A stretch of 63,288 bases of DNA from Sediminibacterium magnilacihabitans (lineage in GTDB: Bacteria > Bacteroidota > Bacteroidia > Chitinophagales > Chitinophagaceae): contig PVEQ01000019.1 in the NCBI GenBank assembly GCA_002973575.1, positions 1 through 63,288 on the forward strand, given 5' to 3'. Made by a program: the position numbers and the translations under genes. The notes under the pieces were generated by a model, which saw only the letters and a program-made list of their open reading frames with translations, ran no database searches and was not told where the DNA came from. Shown piece after piece: positions 25,879 through 35,834 of the stretch (the stretch's first letter is position 1; every line of letters begins with the position of its first letter).

Positions 25879-26331
25879 CTATCTCAACATTTCAATATGC
25901 TCAATCCCATCTTCCAAATACATTTCACTGCATTTTACAAAGCCCAGCGATTCATAGAAGCGCTTAAGGTAGAGCTGGGCGCCTATTTTGACTGGGCCAG
26001 GACCGAATAATTCATGACAAAGCGCAATCGCCTGCGTCATCAACAATTTTCCAGCGCCTTTTCCACGGTATTCGGGATCGCTGACCACCCGGCCAATGGA
26101 TGCTTGTTCAAAAGCCAGTCCCGCCGGCAACAAACGCGCATAGGCAGCCAGTTGATTATCATCCCATACCATCAGGTGAAAACAAAATGCATCTTTTCCA
26201 TCCGTATCGGCGTAAACACATTGTTGCTCTACGATAAAAACTCTGTTCCTCAATTGCAAAATAGCATACAATTCAGCTACAGTAAGTGTTTCAAAAGGTT
26301 TATAATTACATTGATAGGACGGATTGCTCAT
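25879..26331 (-). CDS. elaA: ElaA-like GNAT N-acetyltransferase
   Basis: The 150-residue GNAT protein carries LRNRVFIVEQQCVYADTDGKD at the N-terminus and IGRVVSDPEYRGKGAGKLLM, the acetyl-CoA-binding (R/Q)xxGx(G/A) motif, in the middle. It ends GIEHIEMLR, as ElaA proteins usually do. The substrate is unknown. The ATG at 26331 is chosen; a longer frame from 26403 would overlap the divergent flavoenzyme start at 26398 and adds an atypical basic extension. Confidence 0.88.
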   Translation of the reverse strand: MSNPSYQCNYKPFETLTVAELYAILQLRNRVFIVEQQCVYADTDGKDAFCFHLMVWDDNQLAAYARLLPAGLAFEQASIGRVVSDPEYRGKGAGKLLMTQAIALCHELFGPGPVKIGAQLYLKRFYESLGFVKCSEMYLEDGIEHIEMLR

Positions 26332-26397
26332 TGGGCTTTTTTTTACACCTTTGCGTATTCGCGAGTATAAGCATTTTTTAGATACGATTTGATCAGT

Positions 26398-27876
26398 ATG
26401 CAAAAAAGAGTGGCAATTATTGGAGCCGGGCCGGCTGGACTCACAGCGGCCTATTTATTGGGAAAAGGCGGACAAGACGTGACCGTTTTTGAGAAAGACC
26501 CGCAATATGTGGGAGGCATCTCCCGCACCGAATCATACAAAGGATACCATTTTGACATTGGCGGACACCGTTTCTTCTCCAAGTCAAAAGAAGTGGAAGA
26601 CTTCTGGACAGAAATACTGGGAGACGAAATGCTGGAAAGGCCCAGGAGTTCCCGTATTTATTACAACAAGAAATTCTTTTCTTACCCGCTTGTGGCTTTT
26701 GACGCACTACGCAAACTGGGCATCATTGAGAGCGCATTGTGTGTATTGAGTTATTTGCAGGCAAAGGCTTTCCCGGTAAAAAATCCCACCAATTTCGAAG
26801 ACTGGGTGAGTAACCAGTTCGGGAAACGCTTGTTCAATATTTTCTTCAAAACCTATACCGAGAAAGTGTGGGGTATTCCTTGTAAAGAGATCAGCGCTGA
26901 CTGGGCAGCACAGCGTATTAAAGGGTTATCGCTCAGCAGCGCCATCTGGAATGCACTCCGTCCTCAAAAAAAATCAGGTGGTGATAAAGACAAAGTGATC
27001 AAGACCCTGATCGATTCATTCCGTTATCCCAAAATGGGCCCCGGTATGATGTGGGAGGTATGTGTAGAGAAGAGTAAAAAACTGGGAGTGGAAGTGAAGA
27101 TGAATTGCGGGGTGAAAGGGATCGATACTGCCGGTGGTAAATGGACGGTGCATGGAACCGACGGAAATGATTATGGCGGATACGACTACGTTCTTTCTTC
27201 AGCACCCATGCGTGAACTGGTTACTTCTGTTGCACCTGCTTTCCCGCAGAAAGCGCTGGAATCGGCCAGGAACCTGGGTTACAGGGATTTCCTCACAGTG
27301 GTATTGATATGCCGTGATGAAGATGCTTTTACCGATAACTGGATATACATCCATGACCCCAGTGTGAAAGTGGGGCGTATTCAGAATTTCAAATCCTGGA
27401 GTCCCTATATGGTACCCGATCCGAACATGGCTTGTTATGGGTTGGAGTATTTTTGTTTTGAAGGCGATGGTTTATGGAACAGTAAGGATGAAGACCTCAT
27501 TGAGTTGGCCAAGAAAGAAATTGCACAGATTGGATTAACCAACCCGGCAGCAGTGGTCGATGGATATGTGGTACGCCAACCCAAAGCATATCCCGTGTAC
27601 GACCAGGACTACAAGCAAAATGTAGAAAATGTCAGGGAAGCGCTGAAAGATTATCCCGGTCTTTATTTAGTAGGCCGTAATGGCATGCACAAATACAACA
27701 ACCAGGATCACAGCATGATGACCGCAATGCTGGCTGCCAAGAACATCCTGGCTGGTAAAGAAGTCTACGACCTTTGGGACGTAAATGAAGATGCCGAATA
27801 CCACGAAGGTGGCGACAGGGGCGTTGAAGACACCGATAAGATCGTAGGACGTATGGTGCCAGAGAAACTGGCTTAA
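26398..27876 (+). CDS. FAD-dependent oxidoreductase, UDP-galactopyranose mutase-like
   Basis: The 492-residue flavoprotein begins KRVAIIGAGPAGLTAAYLLG (dinucleotide-binding GxGxxG) and continues HFDIGGHRFFSKS, the segment seen in UDP-galactopyranose-mutase-like and protoporphyrinogen-oxidase-like amine oxidases. KTYTEKVWGIPCKEISADWAAQRI is conserved in this group, and LYLVGRNGMHKYNNQDHSMMTA is the C-terminal FAD-binding part. Such enzymes often work on nucleotide sugars or membrane carotenoid/quinone-like substrates; the substrate cannot be read here. The ATG at 26398 is preferred to the TTG at 26389. Confidence 0.85.
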   Translation: MQKRVAIIGAGPAGLTAAYLLGKGGQDVTVFEKDPQYVGGISRTESYKGYHFDIGGHRFFSKSKEVEDFWTEILGDEMLERPRSSRIYYNKKFFSYPLVAFDALRKLGIIESALCVLSYLQAKAFPVKNPTNFEDWVSNQFGKRLFNIFFKTYTEKVWGIPCKEISADWAAQRIKGLSLSSAIWNALRPQKKSGGDKDKVIKTLIDSFRYPKMGPGMMWEVCVEKSKKLGVEVKMNCGVKGIDTAGGKWTVHGTDGNDYGGYDYVLSSAPMRELVTSVAPAFPQKALESARNLGYRDFLTVVLICRDEDAFTDNWIYIHDPSVKVGRIQNFKSWSPYMVPDPNMACYGLEYFCFEGDGLWNSKDEDLIELAKKEIAQIGLTNPAAVVDGYVVRQPKAYPVYDQDYKQNVENVREALKDYPGLYLVGRNGMHKYNNQDHSMMTAMLAAKNILAGKEVYDLWDVNEDAEYHEGGDRGVEDTDKIVGRMVPEKLA

Positions 27877-27882
27877 CAGTCC

Positions 27883-28245
27883 CTACTGCGAACTCTTTAG
27901 CTCTGAAAGGTCAAACTCTTTTTTGAAGATAAGATGTCTCTGCTGGTACTGGGAAGTTAGCGACGTATATGCTACTAGGGACCAGCCTTGAGAAGCCATA
28001 TAATTCAATAAATCTGATTCCTTTTTTAAAGTAGTGGCTATATTTATCAGATTTGTTTGAACGGAACTGTCTTTGAATGAGAATAAAGAATCTACATCAC
28101 CTCGCGCAAAAATAATTTCTAATTTACCTCTTTCCTTATTGCTGGGATAAGTAGCGAATACGCAATATTTTTCTATTTTCTTTTGCGCAAAAGAAGGAAT
28201 GGCAATACAGATAAGGATTACTTGAATGAATAGAAATCGTTTCAT
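27883..28245 (-). CDS. Hypothetical secreted protein
   Basis: The 120-residue protein has a signal peptide (MKRFLFIQVILICIAIPSFAQ) and a small mature domain. LLNYMASQGWSLVAYTS resembles DUF4177-like proteins, where a similar (N/E)xxxxxGW(E/S)LV segment occurs; the similarity is weak. It converges with the flavoenzyme gene, with 6 bp between stops. Function is unknown. Confidence 0.65.
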   Translation of the reverse strand: MKRFLFIQVILICIAIPSFAQKKIEKYCVFATYPSNKERGKLEIIFARGDVDSLFSFKDSSVQTNLINIATTLKKESDLLNYMASQGWSLVAYTSLTSQYQQRHLIFKKEFDLSELKSSQ

Positions 28246-28342
28246 ACAGATACACTTTTTGTTAGTGAGAGAAGTTTTGATTCCTAAAGCTATTCAGAAT
28301 AACTTATTTGTTTTTGTTAAAATGTGTTAACCAGCATACATT

Positions 28343-29695
28343 TTATCGCGCTGGCGTCGGTACTACTCCCAAACTCTCATTACCTGTTTCATTAACGGCT
28401 TGCACAGCAAAGAAATAATTGTCTTTGGAGTAAGGCAGCCTGTAACTCGTTTCTGCGGTAAAGAATTTCTTCTGCCACACAGCACTGGTGGTTTCGCGCA
28501 TCATCACATAATATCCTTTCACCTTTCCGGTCTTGGGTGCTTTCCAATTAAGATCGGTGTAATTGCCCAGGCTCTTTACTTCTACTTTTACTTCTTCCGG
28601 CATGGCTGGAGCTTTGGCTAAATTGGCCAGGTTGCTGAGGTTCATGGCTGTGTTCTTGCGCAGGTATTCAAAGTCCATGAACTCGGTAAGGTCTCCGTAC
28701 TGGATACCATTCTCTTTGCGGATGTCCTGGTGCTGGTGGTTGTAGTTTTCATTCATCTCTGTGAAGCGTACGGCTGCAAATCCTTTTTCAACAAAAGGAG
28801 AATGGTCGCCACCGCGAAGAAAGCGATCGTTGCGGTAGATCATAACTACCTCCAGGTTTTCCACGTAACGCTCGCCGGTCTCTTTTACATAGCGCGCCAA
28901 TTGTCGTGCTTTGCCATCATTCTCCAGGCCAAACTGGCGAATATTTTTGGCCGATTGCTCCGTTTCATAAGCCGGCAATCCTTCACTGAAAACGCGGATA
29001 CGGGTATTATCGATGATCTGGGTTTCACTACTGTTGTTGCTGCCTATGATATCGTTGTTGAGCATGGCTTTTATATTCCATTCTTGTTTTTTTGCTTTTG
29101 AAGCCATAAAATCGGCGCCCAGCAAGCCTTGTTCTTCGCCACTCACCGTTACAAAAATGATGGTGGCAGGAAATGCATGACTGCTCATGATGCGTGCGCA
29201 TTCAATCACTGCTGCTGAACCGCTGCCATCGTCGTTAGCGCCGGGTGCATCGCCGGTTCTGTCCATCACATTGGTGCGGCGGCTGTCGAGGTGACCGCTG
29301 ATGAGGAAAATACGTTTATCATTCGGGTCGGTACCTTTCAAAACGGCAACAACATTACCTAATAATGTTGCTGTATCAACCCTTTTTTTATCAGCAGCAA
29401 GGGTAACCGTATCAATATAAGCGGTGAGTCTGCCGCCAGATTGTTGGGCAAATGCATTGAACTTGCTCAGTACCCAATTCCTTGCAGCGCCAATGCCCCG
29501 TTTGTGATCGTTCTTTGCACTGAGGGTATTGCGTGTGCCAAAAGCCACCATTTGCTTGATATACGACTGTAATGAATCGGCAGATACTTCTTTCACCATC
29601 TGTTCAATCTCCGGATCACGATGAATAGTAGTCTGTGCGTATGCAGTAAGTGTCAATAAAAAAGAAGTGAGGCTGATGCCAATGATTTTTCGCAT
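28343..29695 (-). CDS. M28 family metallopeptidase with C-terminal FnIII-like domain
   Basis: The 450-residue secreted peptidase has a signal peptide (MRKIIGISLTSFLLTLTAYAQ) and an M28 catalytic core: SGHLDSRRTN (His, Asp), PGANDDGSGSAA (bridging Asp), VSGEEQGLLGA (catalytic Glu), NNDIIGS (Asp) and DHSPFVEKGF (His). The final 85 residues (about 365-450) look like a fibronectin type III fold (WKAPKTGKVKGYYVMMRE; NYFFAVQAVNETGNES). It differs from the PA-domain M28 at 17997. A CGAAGCGAG repeat element lies upstream. Confidence 0.88.
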   Translation of the reverse strand: MRKIIGISLTSFLLTLTAYAQTTIHRDPEIEQMVKEVSADSLQSYIKQMVAFGTRNTLSAKNDHKRGIGAARNWVLSKFNAFAQQSGGRLTAYIDTVTLAADKKRVDTATLLGNVVAVLKGTDPNDKRIFLISGHLDSRRTNVMDRTGDAPGANDDGSGSAAVIECARIMSSHAFPATIIFVTVSGEEQGLLGADFMASKAKKQEWNIKAMLNNDIIGSNNSSETQIIDNTRIRVFSEGLPAYETEQSAKNIRQFGLENDGKARQLARYVKETGERYVENLEVVMIYRNDRFLRGGDHSPFVEKGFAAVRFTEMNENYNHQHQDIRKENGIQYGDLTEFMDFEYLRKNTAMNLSNLANLAKAPAMPEEVKVEVKSLGNYTDLNWKAPKTGKVKGYYVMMRETTSAVWQKKFFTAETSYRLPYSKDNYFFAVQAVNETGNESLGVVPTPAR

Positions 29696-29738
29696 AAAGA
29701 GGTTGATTGAGGACTAAAGTTAATGAGTATCCTGTTAT

Positions 29739-29818
29739 CGTCATCCTGAGCGAGCGAAGCGAGTCGAAGGAGCTGCCGCAGGGTTCGAGCAGATCCCTCG
29801 GCTGCGCTCGGGATGACG
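29739..29818. repeat. Dispersed CGAAGCGAGTCGAAGGA element, copy 1
   Basis: CGTCATCC (29739-29746) and GGATGACG (29811-29818) form the outer arms; inside are GAGCGAGCGAAGCGAG and TCGAAGGA. The second copy is at 47705-47820. It lies between rarA and the M28 promoter and may end rarA transcription from the opposite side or form a REP-like hairpin. Confidence 0.75.
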
Positions 29819-29829
29819 GGGAATGTATT

Positions 29830-31101
29830 TTAATATCCGTACTTGTCTTTCCAGCGCTCTTTTAAAAACTTACGCAACTCGTTCTCACGGGCATTGTTGC
29901 CGGGTTCATAGAACTTGTTGCCTTTGATCTTCTCGGGCAGGTATTCCTGTTCAATAAAATTACCTTCTCCCAGGTGTGAGTACTGGTAACCCTTTCCATA
30001 ATCCATGTCTTTCATGAGCCTGGTAGGCGCATTGCGAATGTGAAGGGGAACGGGCAGGTCTCCATATTGCTGTACGGCCGCTGAAGCCGCTCCGATAGCT
30101 GCATAGGCGGCATTGCTTTTTACAGAAGAAGCCAGGTACGTAGCGCATTGCGATAAGATGATGCGGCTTTCGGGATAACCGATTTTGCTCACGGCATCGA
30201 AAGTGGCGTTGGCCAGTAACAAGGCATTGGGATTGGCATTGCCAATGTCTTCACTGGCGAAGATGAGCATGCGTCTTGCAATGAACTTTACATCTTCTCC
30301 ACCTTCAATCATCCGGGCCAGCCAGTACACTGCAGCATTGGGATCACTGCCGCGCATACTTTTGATGAAAGCAGAAATGATATCGTAGTGCTGTTCGCCC
30401 TGCTTATCGTACAAAGCGATTTTCTTTTGCGCCACCTGCATCACCAACGCATCCGTGATCACCACCTGTTTCTTTTCTTTCACTTGTGTTTGCACCACGA
30501 GGTCCAGCAGGTTCAACAGTTTACGGGCGTCGCCGCCGGAAATATTGATCATGGCTTCTGTCTCTTTCAGTTCAACAGATTGCTGTTTCAGCCATTCGTC
30601 TTTTTCCAGCGCCTGGTGTAATAAGGCAATGAGGTCTTTTCGCTGCAAGGCTTTCAACACATATACCTGGCAACGACTGAGTAAGGCGCTGTTCACTTCG
30701 AAAGAAGGATTTTCCGTAGTGGCGCCAATGAGGGTAATGATGCCTTTCTCTACAGCTCCCAGCAGGGCGTCCTGCTGCCCTTTGTTAAACCGGTGTATCT
30801 CATCGATAAATAAGATAGCCCCACTTTGCATACGGGCCTGGTCAATCACTTCACGTACATCTTTTACACCGCTGCTGATGGCGCTTAACTGAAAATAAGG
30901 AAGCTGTAGGGTATGTGCAATGATATTGGCAATAGTGGTCTTGCCCACGCCGGGAGGTCCCCAGAGGATCATCGAAGGAATCCTTCCTTGAGAAATGGCC
31001 ATCCGCAGGATACTACCCTGACCGGTAAGGTGTTCCTGTCCCACTAAATCATCCAGCGTAGCCGGACGCATTCGCTCTGCTAATGGCGTTTGGTTGTTCA
31101 C
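29830..31101 (-). CDS. rarA: Replication-associated recombination protein RarA (MgsA)
   Basis: RarA is a AAA+ ATPase that acts at stalled replication forks with SSB. The 423-residue product shows [12 protein letters not shown], Walker [11 protein letters not shown], Walker [13 protein letters not shown], sensor 1 [20 protein letters not shown] and the C-terminal tetramerisation region with [15 protein letters not shown]. Length and motifs are typical. It is the last gene of the unit aspS - membrane protein - rarA on the minus strand. Confidence 0.96.
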   Translation of the reverse strand: MNNQTPLAERMRPATLDDLVGQEHLTGQGSILRMAISQGRIPSMILWGPPGVGKTTIANIIAHTLQLPYFQLSAISSGVKDVREVIDQARMQSGAILFIDEIHRFNKGQQDALLGAVEKGIITLIGATTENPSFEVNSALLSRCQVYVLKALQRKDLIALLHQALEKDEWLKQQSVELKETEAMINISGGDARKLLNLLDLVVQTQVKEKKQVVITDALVMQVAQKKIALYDKQGEQHYDIISAFIKSMRGSDPNAAVYWLARMIEGGEDVKFIARRMLIFASEDIGNANPNALLLANATFDAVSKIGYPESRIILSQCATYLASSVKSNAAYAAIGAASAAVQQYGDLPVPLHIRNAPTRLMKDMDYGKGYQYSHLGEGNFIEQEYLPEKIKGNKFYEPGNNARENELRKFLKERWKDKYGY

Positions 31102-31128
31102 ACCTGAAAAGTACTAAAATTAATGGCA

Positions 31129-31156
31129 CGATTGCTCAATACTCAATGGCTCAATG
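31129..31156 (-). repeat. ATTGAG-word repeat, copy 1
   Basis: Read on the minus strand this 28-bp element is a run of CATTGAG-like words. It matches the element at 52033-52060 at 25 of 28 positions. It lies between rarA and the membrane protein gene. Confidence 0.65.
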
Positions 31157-31174
31157 TGATCGATTATTGAGCAG

Positions 31175-31693
31175 TTATTCAGCGTTATCACTGGAAGAGA
31201 AAAGGTGGTTATAACGCTTTAGCAATTTGAAATTGATGAAGATATGCAACAGTAATACGATGCCGGTAAACAACATGAAACCGGATACCCCTTTGATCAT
31301 TTTAAGGAAGAAATCGATACTGTAGCCGGAAGGTAAATTGGGTTGTGCCTCTAATAACTGACTCACGGTCTGGCGGAGGGTGACCGGGTTCATCATCAGC
31401 AGACTCACCGAATTGAGCACGAACAAAGTAGCAATGCATACGCATACATAAGCATTTACTTTGATCCAGTCTTTCAGGGATGCCTTGCATGCTCTTCCAC
31501 CCATAATACCCTTGGTGAGGAAACTAAAACTGGTGAAAGCATAAACGGCCATGCAAAAGAACAGGAACACAATCAGCAACAATGCAGGATTGGCTATGGC
31601 TGTGAGCAAAAAGATGGTTGACATCAGGCCAAAGAAAGCGCCGATGGGTAGTAAAATATAGCTGAGAATGCGGAATAAAGTCAGTTGATTCAC
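31175..31693 (-). CDS. Hypothetical four-helix membrane protein
   Basis: The 172-residue protein is not recognised. It has hydrophobic segments at about residues 8-32, 35-58, 75-100 and 133-158, with a short periplasmic or cytoplasmic loop (TLRQTVSQLLEAQPNLPSGY) before the last helix. It starts 33 bp downstream of aspS in the same direction and probably shares its transcript. No functional motif is visible. Confidence 0.7.
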   Translation of the reverse strand: MNQLTLFRILSYILLPIGAFFGLMSTIFLLTAIANPALLLIVFLFFCMAVYAFTSFSFLTKGIMGGRACKASLKDWIKVNAYVCVCIATLFVLNSVSLLMMNPVTLRQTVSQLLEAQPNLPSGYSIDFFLKMIKGVSGFMLFTGIVLLLHIFINFKLLKRYNHLFSSSDNAE

Positions 31694-31726
31694 GATGCGT
31701 ATAATTGGTTGAGTAGTGAATGAAAC

Positions 31727-33559
31727 TTAATCCTGACCCTGGTTTAATTGAATCTGCAATTCATCCAATTGCTTATCATCAATAGAACTGGGCGCATCCA
31801 GCATCACATCGCGGCCACTGTTGTTCTTGGGGAAAGCGATGAAGTCGCGAATACTTTCGCTGCCACCGAGGATGGAGCAAAGACGATCGAAACCAAAAGC
31901 AATTCCTCCATGCGGCGGTGCGCCGAATTCAAAAGCACCCAACAGGAAACCGAACTTATGCAACGCTTCCTCCTGGCTCATGCCCAAAGCAGTAAACATT
32001 TTTTCCTGCAAAGCGCGCTGGTGGATACGGATCGACCCGCCACCGATTTCATTTCCATTCAGCACCATATCATAAGCATTGGCCTTGATATGGTTATAGG
32101 GATGCTCCAGGTATTTTTCTGCATTTTCAATCACCGGGTTGTTATTGATCATCACTTCAATATGATCGGGTTTGGGTGAAGTGAATGGATGGTGACGCGC
32201 TACCCAGCGGTTTTCTTCTTCAGCATATTCAAACAGCGGGAAATCCATCACCCATAACAGTTTGAATTCATCTTCTTTCCTGAAACCAAGGCGTTTGCCC
32301 ATTTCCAGGCGCAATTCACTGATGGCTTTGCGGGTACGTTCTTCACGACCGGCCAGTATCAATATCAGGTCACCCGCCACAGCTCCTGCGGCATGGGCAA
32401 TGGCTTTCAGTTTGTCTTCGGGATAGAATTTATCTACGCTGCTCTTGTAAGTGCCGTCTGCATTGCATTTGATGAATACAAGGCCTTGCATACCTATCTG
32501 CGGACGCTTCACCCAGTCGGTCAGTTCATCGGTTTGCTTGCGTGTATACTCGCTGCAACCGGGTACTGCAATGGCCAATACGGTTTCAGCATTATCGAAT
32601 ACGCCAAAACCGGCGCCGTTGATGAGTTCGCCAACAGCTTCTATTTTACCATTTCGGGTGAAAGCCGATTTCAGGTTGGCGATCTTCATGCCAAAGCGGA
32701 TATCGGGTTTGTCGTTACCGTACTGCCACATGGCATCTTCCCAACTCATGCGCGCTACCTTTTCGGTATAGTCAATATTTTTTACATCCTTGAAAACGCG
32801 CTTGATCAATCCTTCGAACATGTTCAGGATATCTTCCTGCTCTACGAATGCCATCTCACAGTCGATCTGTGTAAACTCCGGCTGCCTGTCCGCTCGCAGG
32901 TCTTCATCACGGAAACATTTCACAATTTGATAATAGCGGTCATACCCGCTTACCATGAGCAATTGCTTGAATGTTTGTGGCGATTGCGGCAATGCATAGA
33001 ACTGGCCGGGATTCATACGGGAAGGCACCACAAAATCGCGGGCGCCTTCGGGTGTGGACTTGATCAGGAATGGCGTTTCAATATCCATGAACTGGTTCTC
33101 ATGCAGGTAGTTTCGTGCTGAGCGATTCACGGCATAGCGCAGTTCAAGGTTCTTCTTCACGGCATTACGGCGGAGGTCCAGGAAACGGTATTTCATGCGC
33201 AGGTCATCGCCTCCATCGGTATCATCCTGTATGGTAAAAGGTGGAACGACAGATTTGTTCAATACGGTGAATGACTGTATGTTGATCTCAATTTCGCCAG
33301 TGGGAATATGAGCATTCTTGCTGCTGCGTTCCGCCACCAGGCCGGTAGCCTGTAAAACAAATTCACGCCCCAGCGGATTTTCATCCAGCACTTTATTGAG
33401 TTCTTCTCCGAACAACAACTGGGTAATGCCATAGCGGTCGCGCAGGTCCACAAAAGTAATGGCGCCGAATTTGCGAACGGTCTGTACCCATCCGGCCAGG
33501 GTTACTTGTTTATTTACATCACCAATCCTTAATTCTCCACAGGTATGAGAGCGATACAT
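31727..33559 (-). CDS. aspS: Aspartyl-tRNA synthetase
   Basis: AspS attaches aspartate to tRNA-Asp. The 610-residue bacterial-type enzyme has an OB anticodon-binding domain ([23 protein letters not shown]), class II motif 2 ([20 protein letters not shown]), the bacterial GAD insertion, and motif 3 ([13 protein letters not shown]). The ATG at 33559 is preferred over the TTG at 33565. A TATATTTG element lies 25 bp upstream. It leads the unit with the membrane protein and rarA. Confidence 0.98.
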   Translation of the reverse strand: MYRSHTCGELRIGDVNKQVTLAGWVQTVRKFGAITFVDLRDRYGITQLLFGEELNKVLDENPLGREFVLQATGLVAERSSKNAHIPTGEIEINIQSFTVLNKSVVPPFTIQDDTDGGDDLRMKYRFLDLRRNAVKKNLELRYAVNRSARNYLHENQFMDIETPFLIKSTPEGARDFVVPSRMNPGQFYALPQSPQTFKQLLMVSGYDRYYQIVKCFRDEDLRADRQPEFTQIDCEMAFVEQEDILNMFEGLIKRVFKDVKNIDYTEKVARMSWEDAMWQYGNDKPDIRFGMKIANLKSAFTRNGKIEAVGELINGAGFGVFDNAETVLAIAVPGCSEYTRKQTDELTDWVKRPQIGMQGLVFIKCNADGTYKSSVDKFYPEDKLKAIAHAAGAVAGDLILILAGREERTRKAISELRLEMGKRLGFRKEDEFKLLWVMDFPLFEYAEEENRWVARHHPFTSPKPDHIEVMINNNPVIENAEKYLEHPYNHIKANAYDMVLNGNEIGGGSIRIHQRALQEKMFTALGMSQEEALHKFGFLLGAFEFGAPPHGGIAFGFDRLCSILGGSESIRDFIAFPKNNSGRDVMLDAPSSIDDKQLDELQIQLNQGQD

Positions 33560-33583
33560 AATCAATGTCTTTTATACGGTCCG

Positions 33584-33591
33584 CAAATATA
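33584..33591 (-). promoter_or_regulatory. -7 element of the aspS promoter
   Basis: TATATTTG on the minus strand matches TAnnTTTG. At the -33 position there is TTCA, only a partial match to TTTG. Confidence 0.5.
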
Positions 33592-33653
33592 GCCGAAATG
33601 GCCGTTTGCATGAAATGATGGTATTCCATGAATTTGGTTGCATCTTTGCGGGA

Positions 33654-34796
33654 ATGATAACAGCAACTTCTTCCAGGCGAAGCCACAGATGGGCTGTAGC
33701 CGTTTTTTTCTTCCTGGCCGGCCTCTGCTTCGCCAGCTGGGCCAGCAGGATACCCGATATCAAACAAAAATTAGAACTCAACGATGCCGGGTTGGGAGCC
33801 GTACTGGTAGCGTTGCCGGTAGGACTTATGACCAGCTTACCCATTGCAGGCTGGCTGGTATCGCGCTGGGGCAGTAAAAAAGTAGTGATCCTGGCTGCAA
33901 CCGGTTACCCGCTCACCCTGGTATTCCTGGGCGCGGTACAACATTCCTGGCAACTGGCGGCCGTATTATTTGTATTCGGCTTGTTCGGAAATCTTTTCAA
34001 TATTTCTGTAAATACACAAGCGGTAGGTGTAGAGGCTTTGTATAAGCGTCCCATCATGGCCTCTTTCCACGGCACCTGGAGCCTGGCAGGATTTTCCGGG
34101 GCCGCCATCGGCACCCTGGCTGTATCGGGCAGCCTGGCTCCGCTGTATCATTTTGCACTGATCTGTAGTGTGGTGATCCTGGCCTTACTGGTTACCCGTA
34201 CTTACCTGCTGCCCACCGATGTGGGTAAAAGTAGCCAACCCATTTTTGCCAAACCGGATGCGGCCATTCTCAAACTCGGACTCATCGCTTTCGGCAGCAT
34301 GGTTTGTGAAGGAACCATGTTCGACTGGAGCGGCGTATATTTTCAAAAAGTGGTCATGGTGCCGGAGCAACAGATCACCCTGGGTTATGTAGCTTTTATG
34401 AGTACGATGGCGGGCGGGCGTTTTATCGGCGACCGGCTCACTGCACGGCTGGGCGCAAAGCGCATGCTGCAATGCAGTGGATTGGTCATTGCTGTTGGAT
34501 TGTTTACTGCGGTTTTGTTTCCTACAGTAATACCTGCAACTGCAGGCTTTTTATTAGTGGGTATCGGCGTATCATCTGTAGTGCCGCTGGTGTACAGTTC
34601 TGCCGGTAAATCCAAAACCATGTTACCGGGTGTTGCACTCGCAGCAGTGTCTACTATTGGTTTCTTCGGCTTTTTATTCGGTCCGCCCCTGATCGGCTTC
34701 ATCGCACAGGCAGCCAGCCTGCGCGTATCGTTCAGCGTTATTGCCTGCTTCGGATTGTGTACCGCTTTATTGGCGTCGTTTATGCGATGGAATTGA
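33654..34796 (+). CDS. MFS transporter, YbjJ/FucP-like
   Basis: The 380-residue protein has about 12 membrane helices. WASRIPDIKQKLELNDAGLG after helix 1 and GWLVSRWGSKKV between helices 2 and 3 fit the major facilitator superfamily, and the pattern resembles YbjJ-type proteins. Substrate is unknown. The ATG at 33654 is chosen because the 16 codons upstream are poorly conserved in appearance and the hydrophobic start follows SSRRSHRW. It is divergent from aspS, with 94 bp between starts. Confidence 0.85.
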   Translation: MITATSSRRSHRWAVAVFFFLAGLCFASWASRIPDIKQKLELNDAGLGAVLVALPVGLMTSLPIAGWLVSRWGSKKVVILAATGYPLTLVFLGAVQHSWQLAAVLFVFGLFGNLFNISVNTQAVGVEALYKRPIMASFHGTWSLAGFSGAAIGTLAVSGSLAPLYHFALICSVVILALLVTRTYLLPTDVGKSSQPIFAKPDAAILKLGLIAFGSMVCEGTMFDWSGVYFQKVVMVPEQQITLGYVAFMSTMAGGRFIGDRLTARLGAKRMLQCSGLVIAVGLFTAVLFPTVIPATAGFLLVGIGVSSVVPLVYSSAGKSKTMLPGVALAAVSTIGFFGFLFGPPLIGFIAQAASLRVSFSVIACFGLCTALLASFMRWN

Positions 34797-34921
34797 GCGC
34801 GTCTGTACGCAATCGTTAAAAAAAAACTAAATGCAGCGGGTTCCTTTGCTAAACCTGTTTCTGGTAAAAGAATTGAATAGGTATGAGTGAACAACATTCA
34901 TTCACCTTTCAATGATTCGAC

Positions 34922-35380
34922 ATGAAAAGACTACTACTTATTTCAACGACAATACTCCTGTTATTTTCGTTCAGCTCCTGTACCAAGACGGTGGTAGTAG
35001 CAGATGGCGGTATGCCGGTTGCAGGCTCCTGGGTATTGGCAGAAGCTTCACAACATACCAGCTATGGCTGGCAATTGGTGCACACGGGACTGGAAAACGG
35101 CGTGTTTGATTTTTACAACGATGGTGGCGCTACGTACAGCGACGCAACTACCAATATGCAGGGAAGCTGGGCCATGCGATACACCAGCGGCGGCTACTAC
35201 GACCGTTATGGCGATTATTATTCCGGATCACACTATGCATTTGAAATACATCTGCGCGACAGGTACAGCGCTGGCTCGGTAGACTTGTTTTTCGATGAAG
35301 CGATTGTTTCCGGCAATACATTGATCGCTACTTACTATAATGGTAACTATGTGTCGCGTTATGTGTTCAACAGGTATTGA
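34922..35380 (+). CDS. Hypothetical lipoprotein
   Basis: The 152-residue protein has a type II signal peptide ending LLLFSFSSC, with Cys20 as the lipidation site. The mature part is rich in Tyr, Gly and Asp (SGGYYDRYGDYYSGSHYAFEI) and has the look of a lipocalin-like or META-like beta domain (GSWVLAEAS early, NTLIATYYNGNYVSRYVF late). No family is certain. It stands alone, convergent with the next gene, with 5 bp between stops. Confidence 0.7.
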   Translation: MKRLLLISTTILLLFSFSSCTKTVVVADGGMPVAGSWVLAEASQHTSYGWQLVHTGLENGVFDFYNDGGATYSDATTNMQGSWAMRYTSGGYYDRYGDYYSGSHYAFEIHLRDRYSAGSVDLFFDEAIVSGNTLIATYYNGNYVSRYVFNRY

Positions 35381-35385
35381 TTTTG

Positions 35386-35799
35386 TTAAAGGGTCTCCAT
35401 TTCACCTTTATGCCTGGGTTTGTACCAGCAATAATAATAGGCCAGCATGCCGATGCCTGAAAGAAACGGAATCAGCGCCAGGTGTTTGTACGTGATATGT
35501 CCGGCGATGATGTGTTCATCGAAGTGGAGGAACTCACTGATCATCCAATAAGAGTTGGCAGTGATCCAGACGGTGATGGCAAGATTGTGGCACAGTTCCG
35601 ATACCAAATGCCGGGTTCTCCATGCGATGATGATGGAAATGATGAGGGTAGGAAAGATCATTGCAATACCCAATGGTTTCCAGATCATGCACCAGGCAAT
35701 GTCTTTGAATAACCAGAATACAATGTGCAGGTTCTCCATTTTTCTATAAGCAACGGGAATGCTGTAAGTAGCTGCGGTTGCATGGTTTTTATTGCTCAT
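35386..35799 (-). CDS. Hypothetical membrane protein
   Basis: The 137-residue protein is not recognised. It has about four hydrophobic segments: WKPLGIAMIFPTLIISIIIAW, NLAITVWITANSYWMISEF and IPFLSGIGMLAYYYCWY are the clearest. Conserved-looking His residues sit at the membrane edges (EFLHFDEHIIAGH). It lies 35 bp downstream of the DAO-type flavoenzyme gene in the same direction, so it may be in that transcript. Confidence 0.6.
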   Translation of the reverse strand: MSNKNHATAATYSIPVAYRKMENLHIVFWLFKDIAWCMIWKPLGIAMIFPTLIISIIIAWRTRHLVSELCHNLAITVWITANSYWMISEFLHFDEHIIAGHITYKHLALIPFLSGIGMLAYYYCWYKPRHKGEMETL

Positions 35800-35834
35800 C
35801 TGCGGTTGAGTTAGGTATTGAGCAGCAAGTTAAT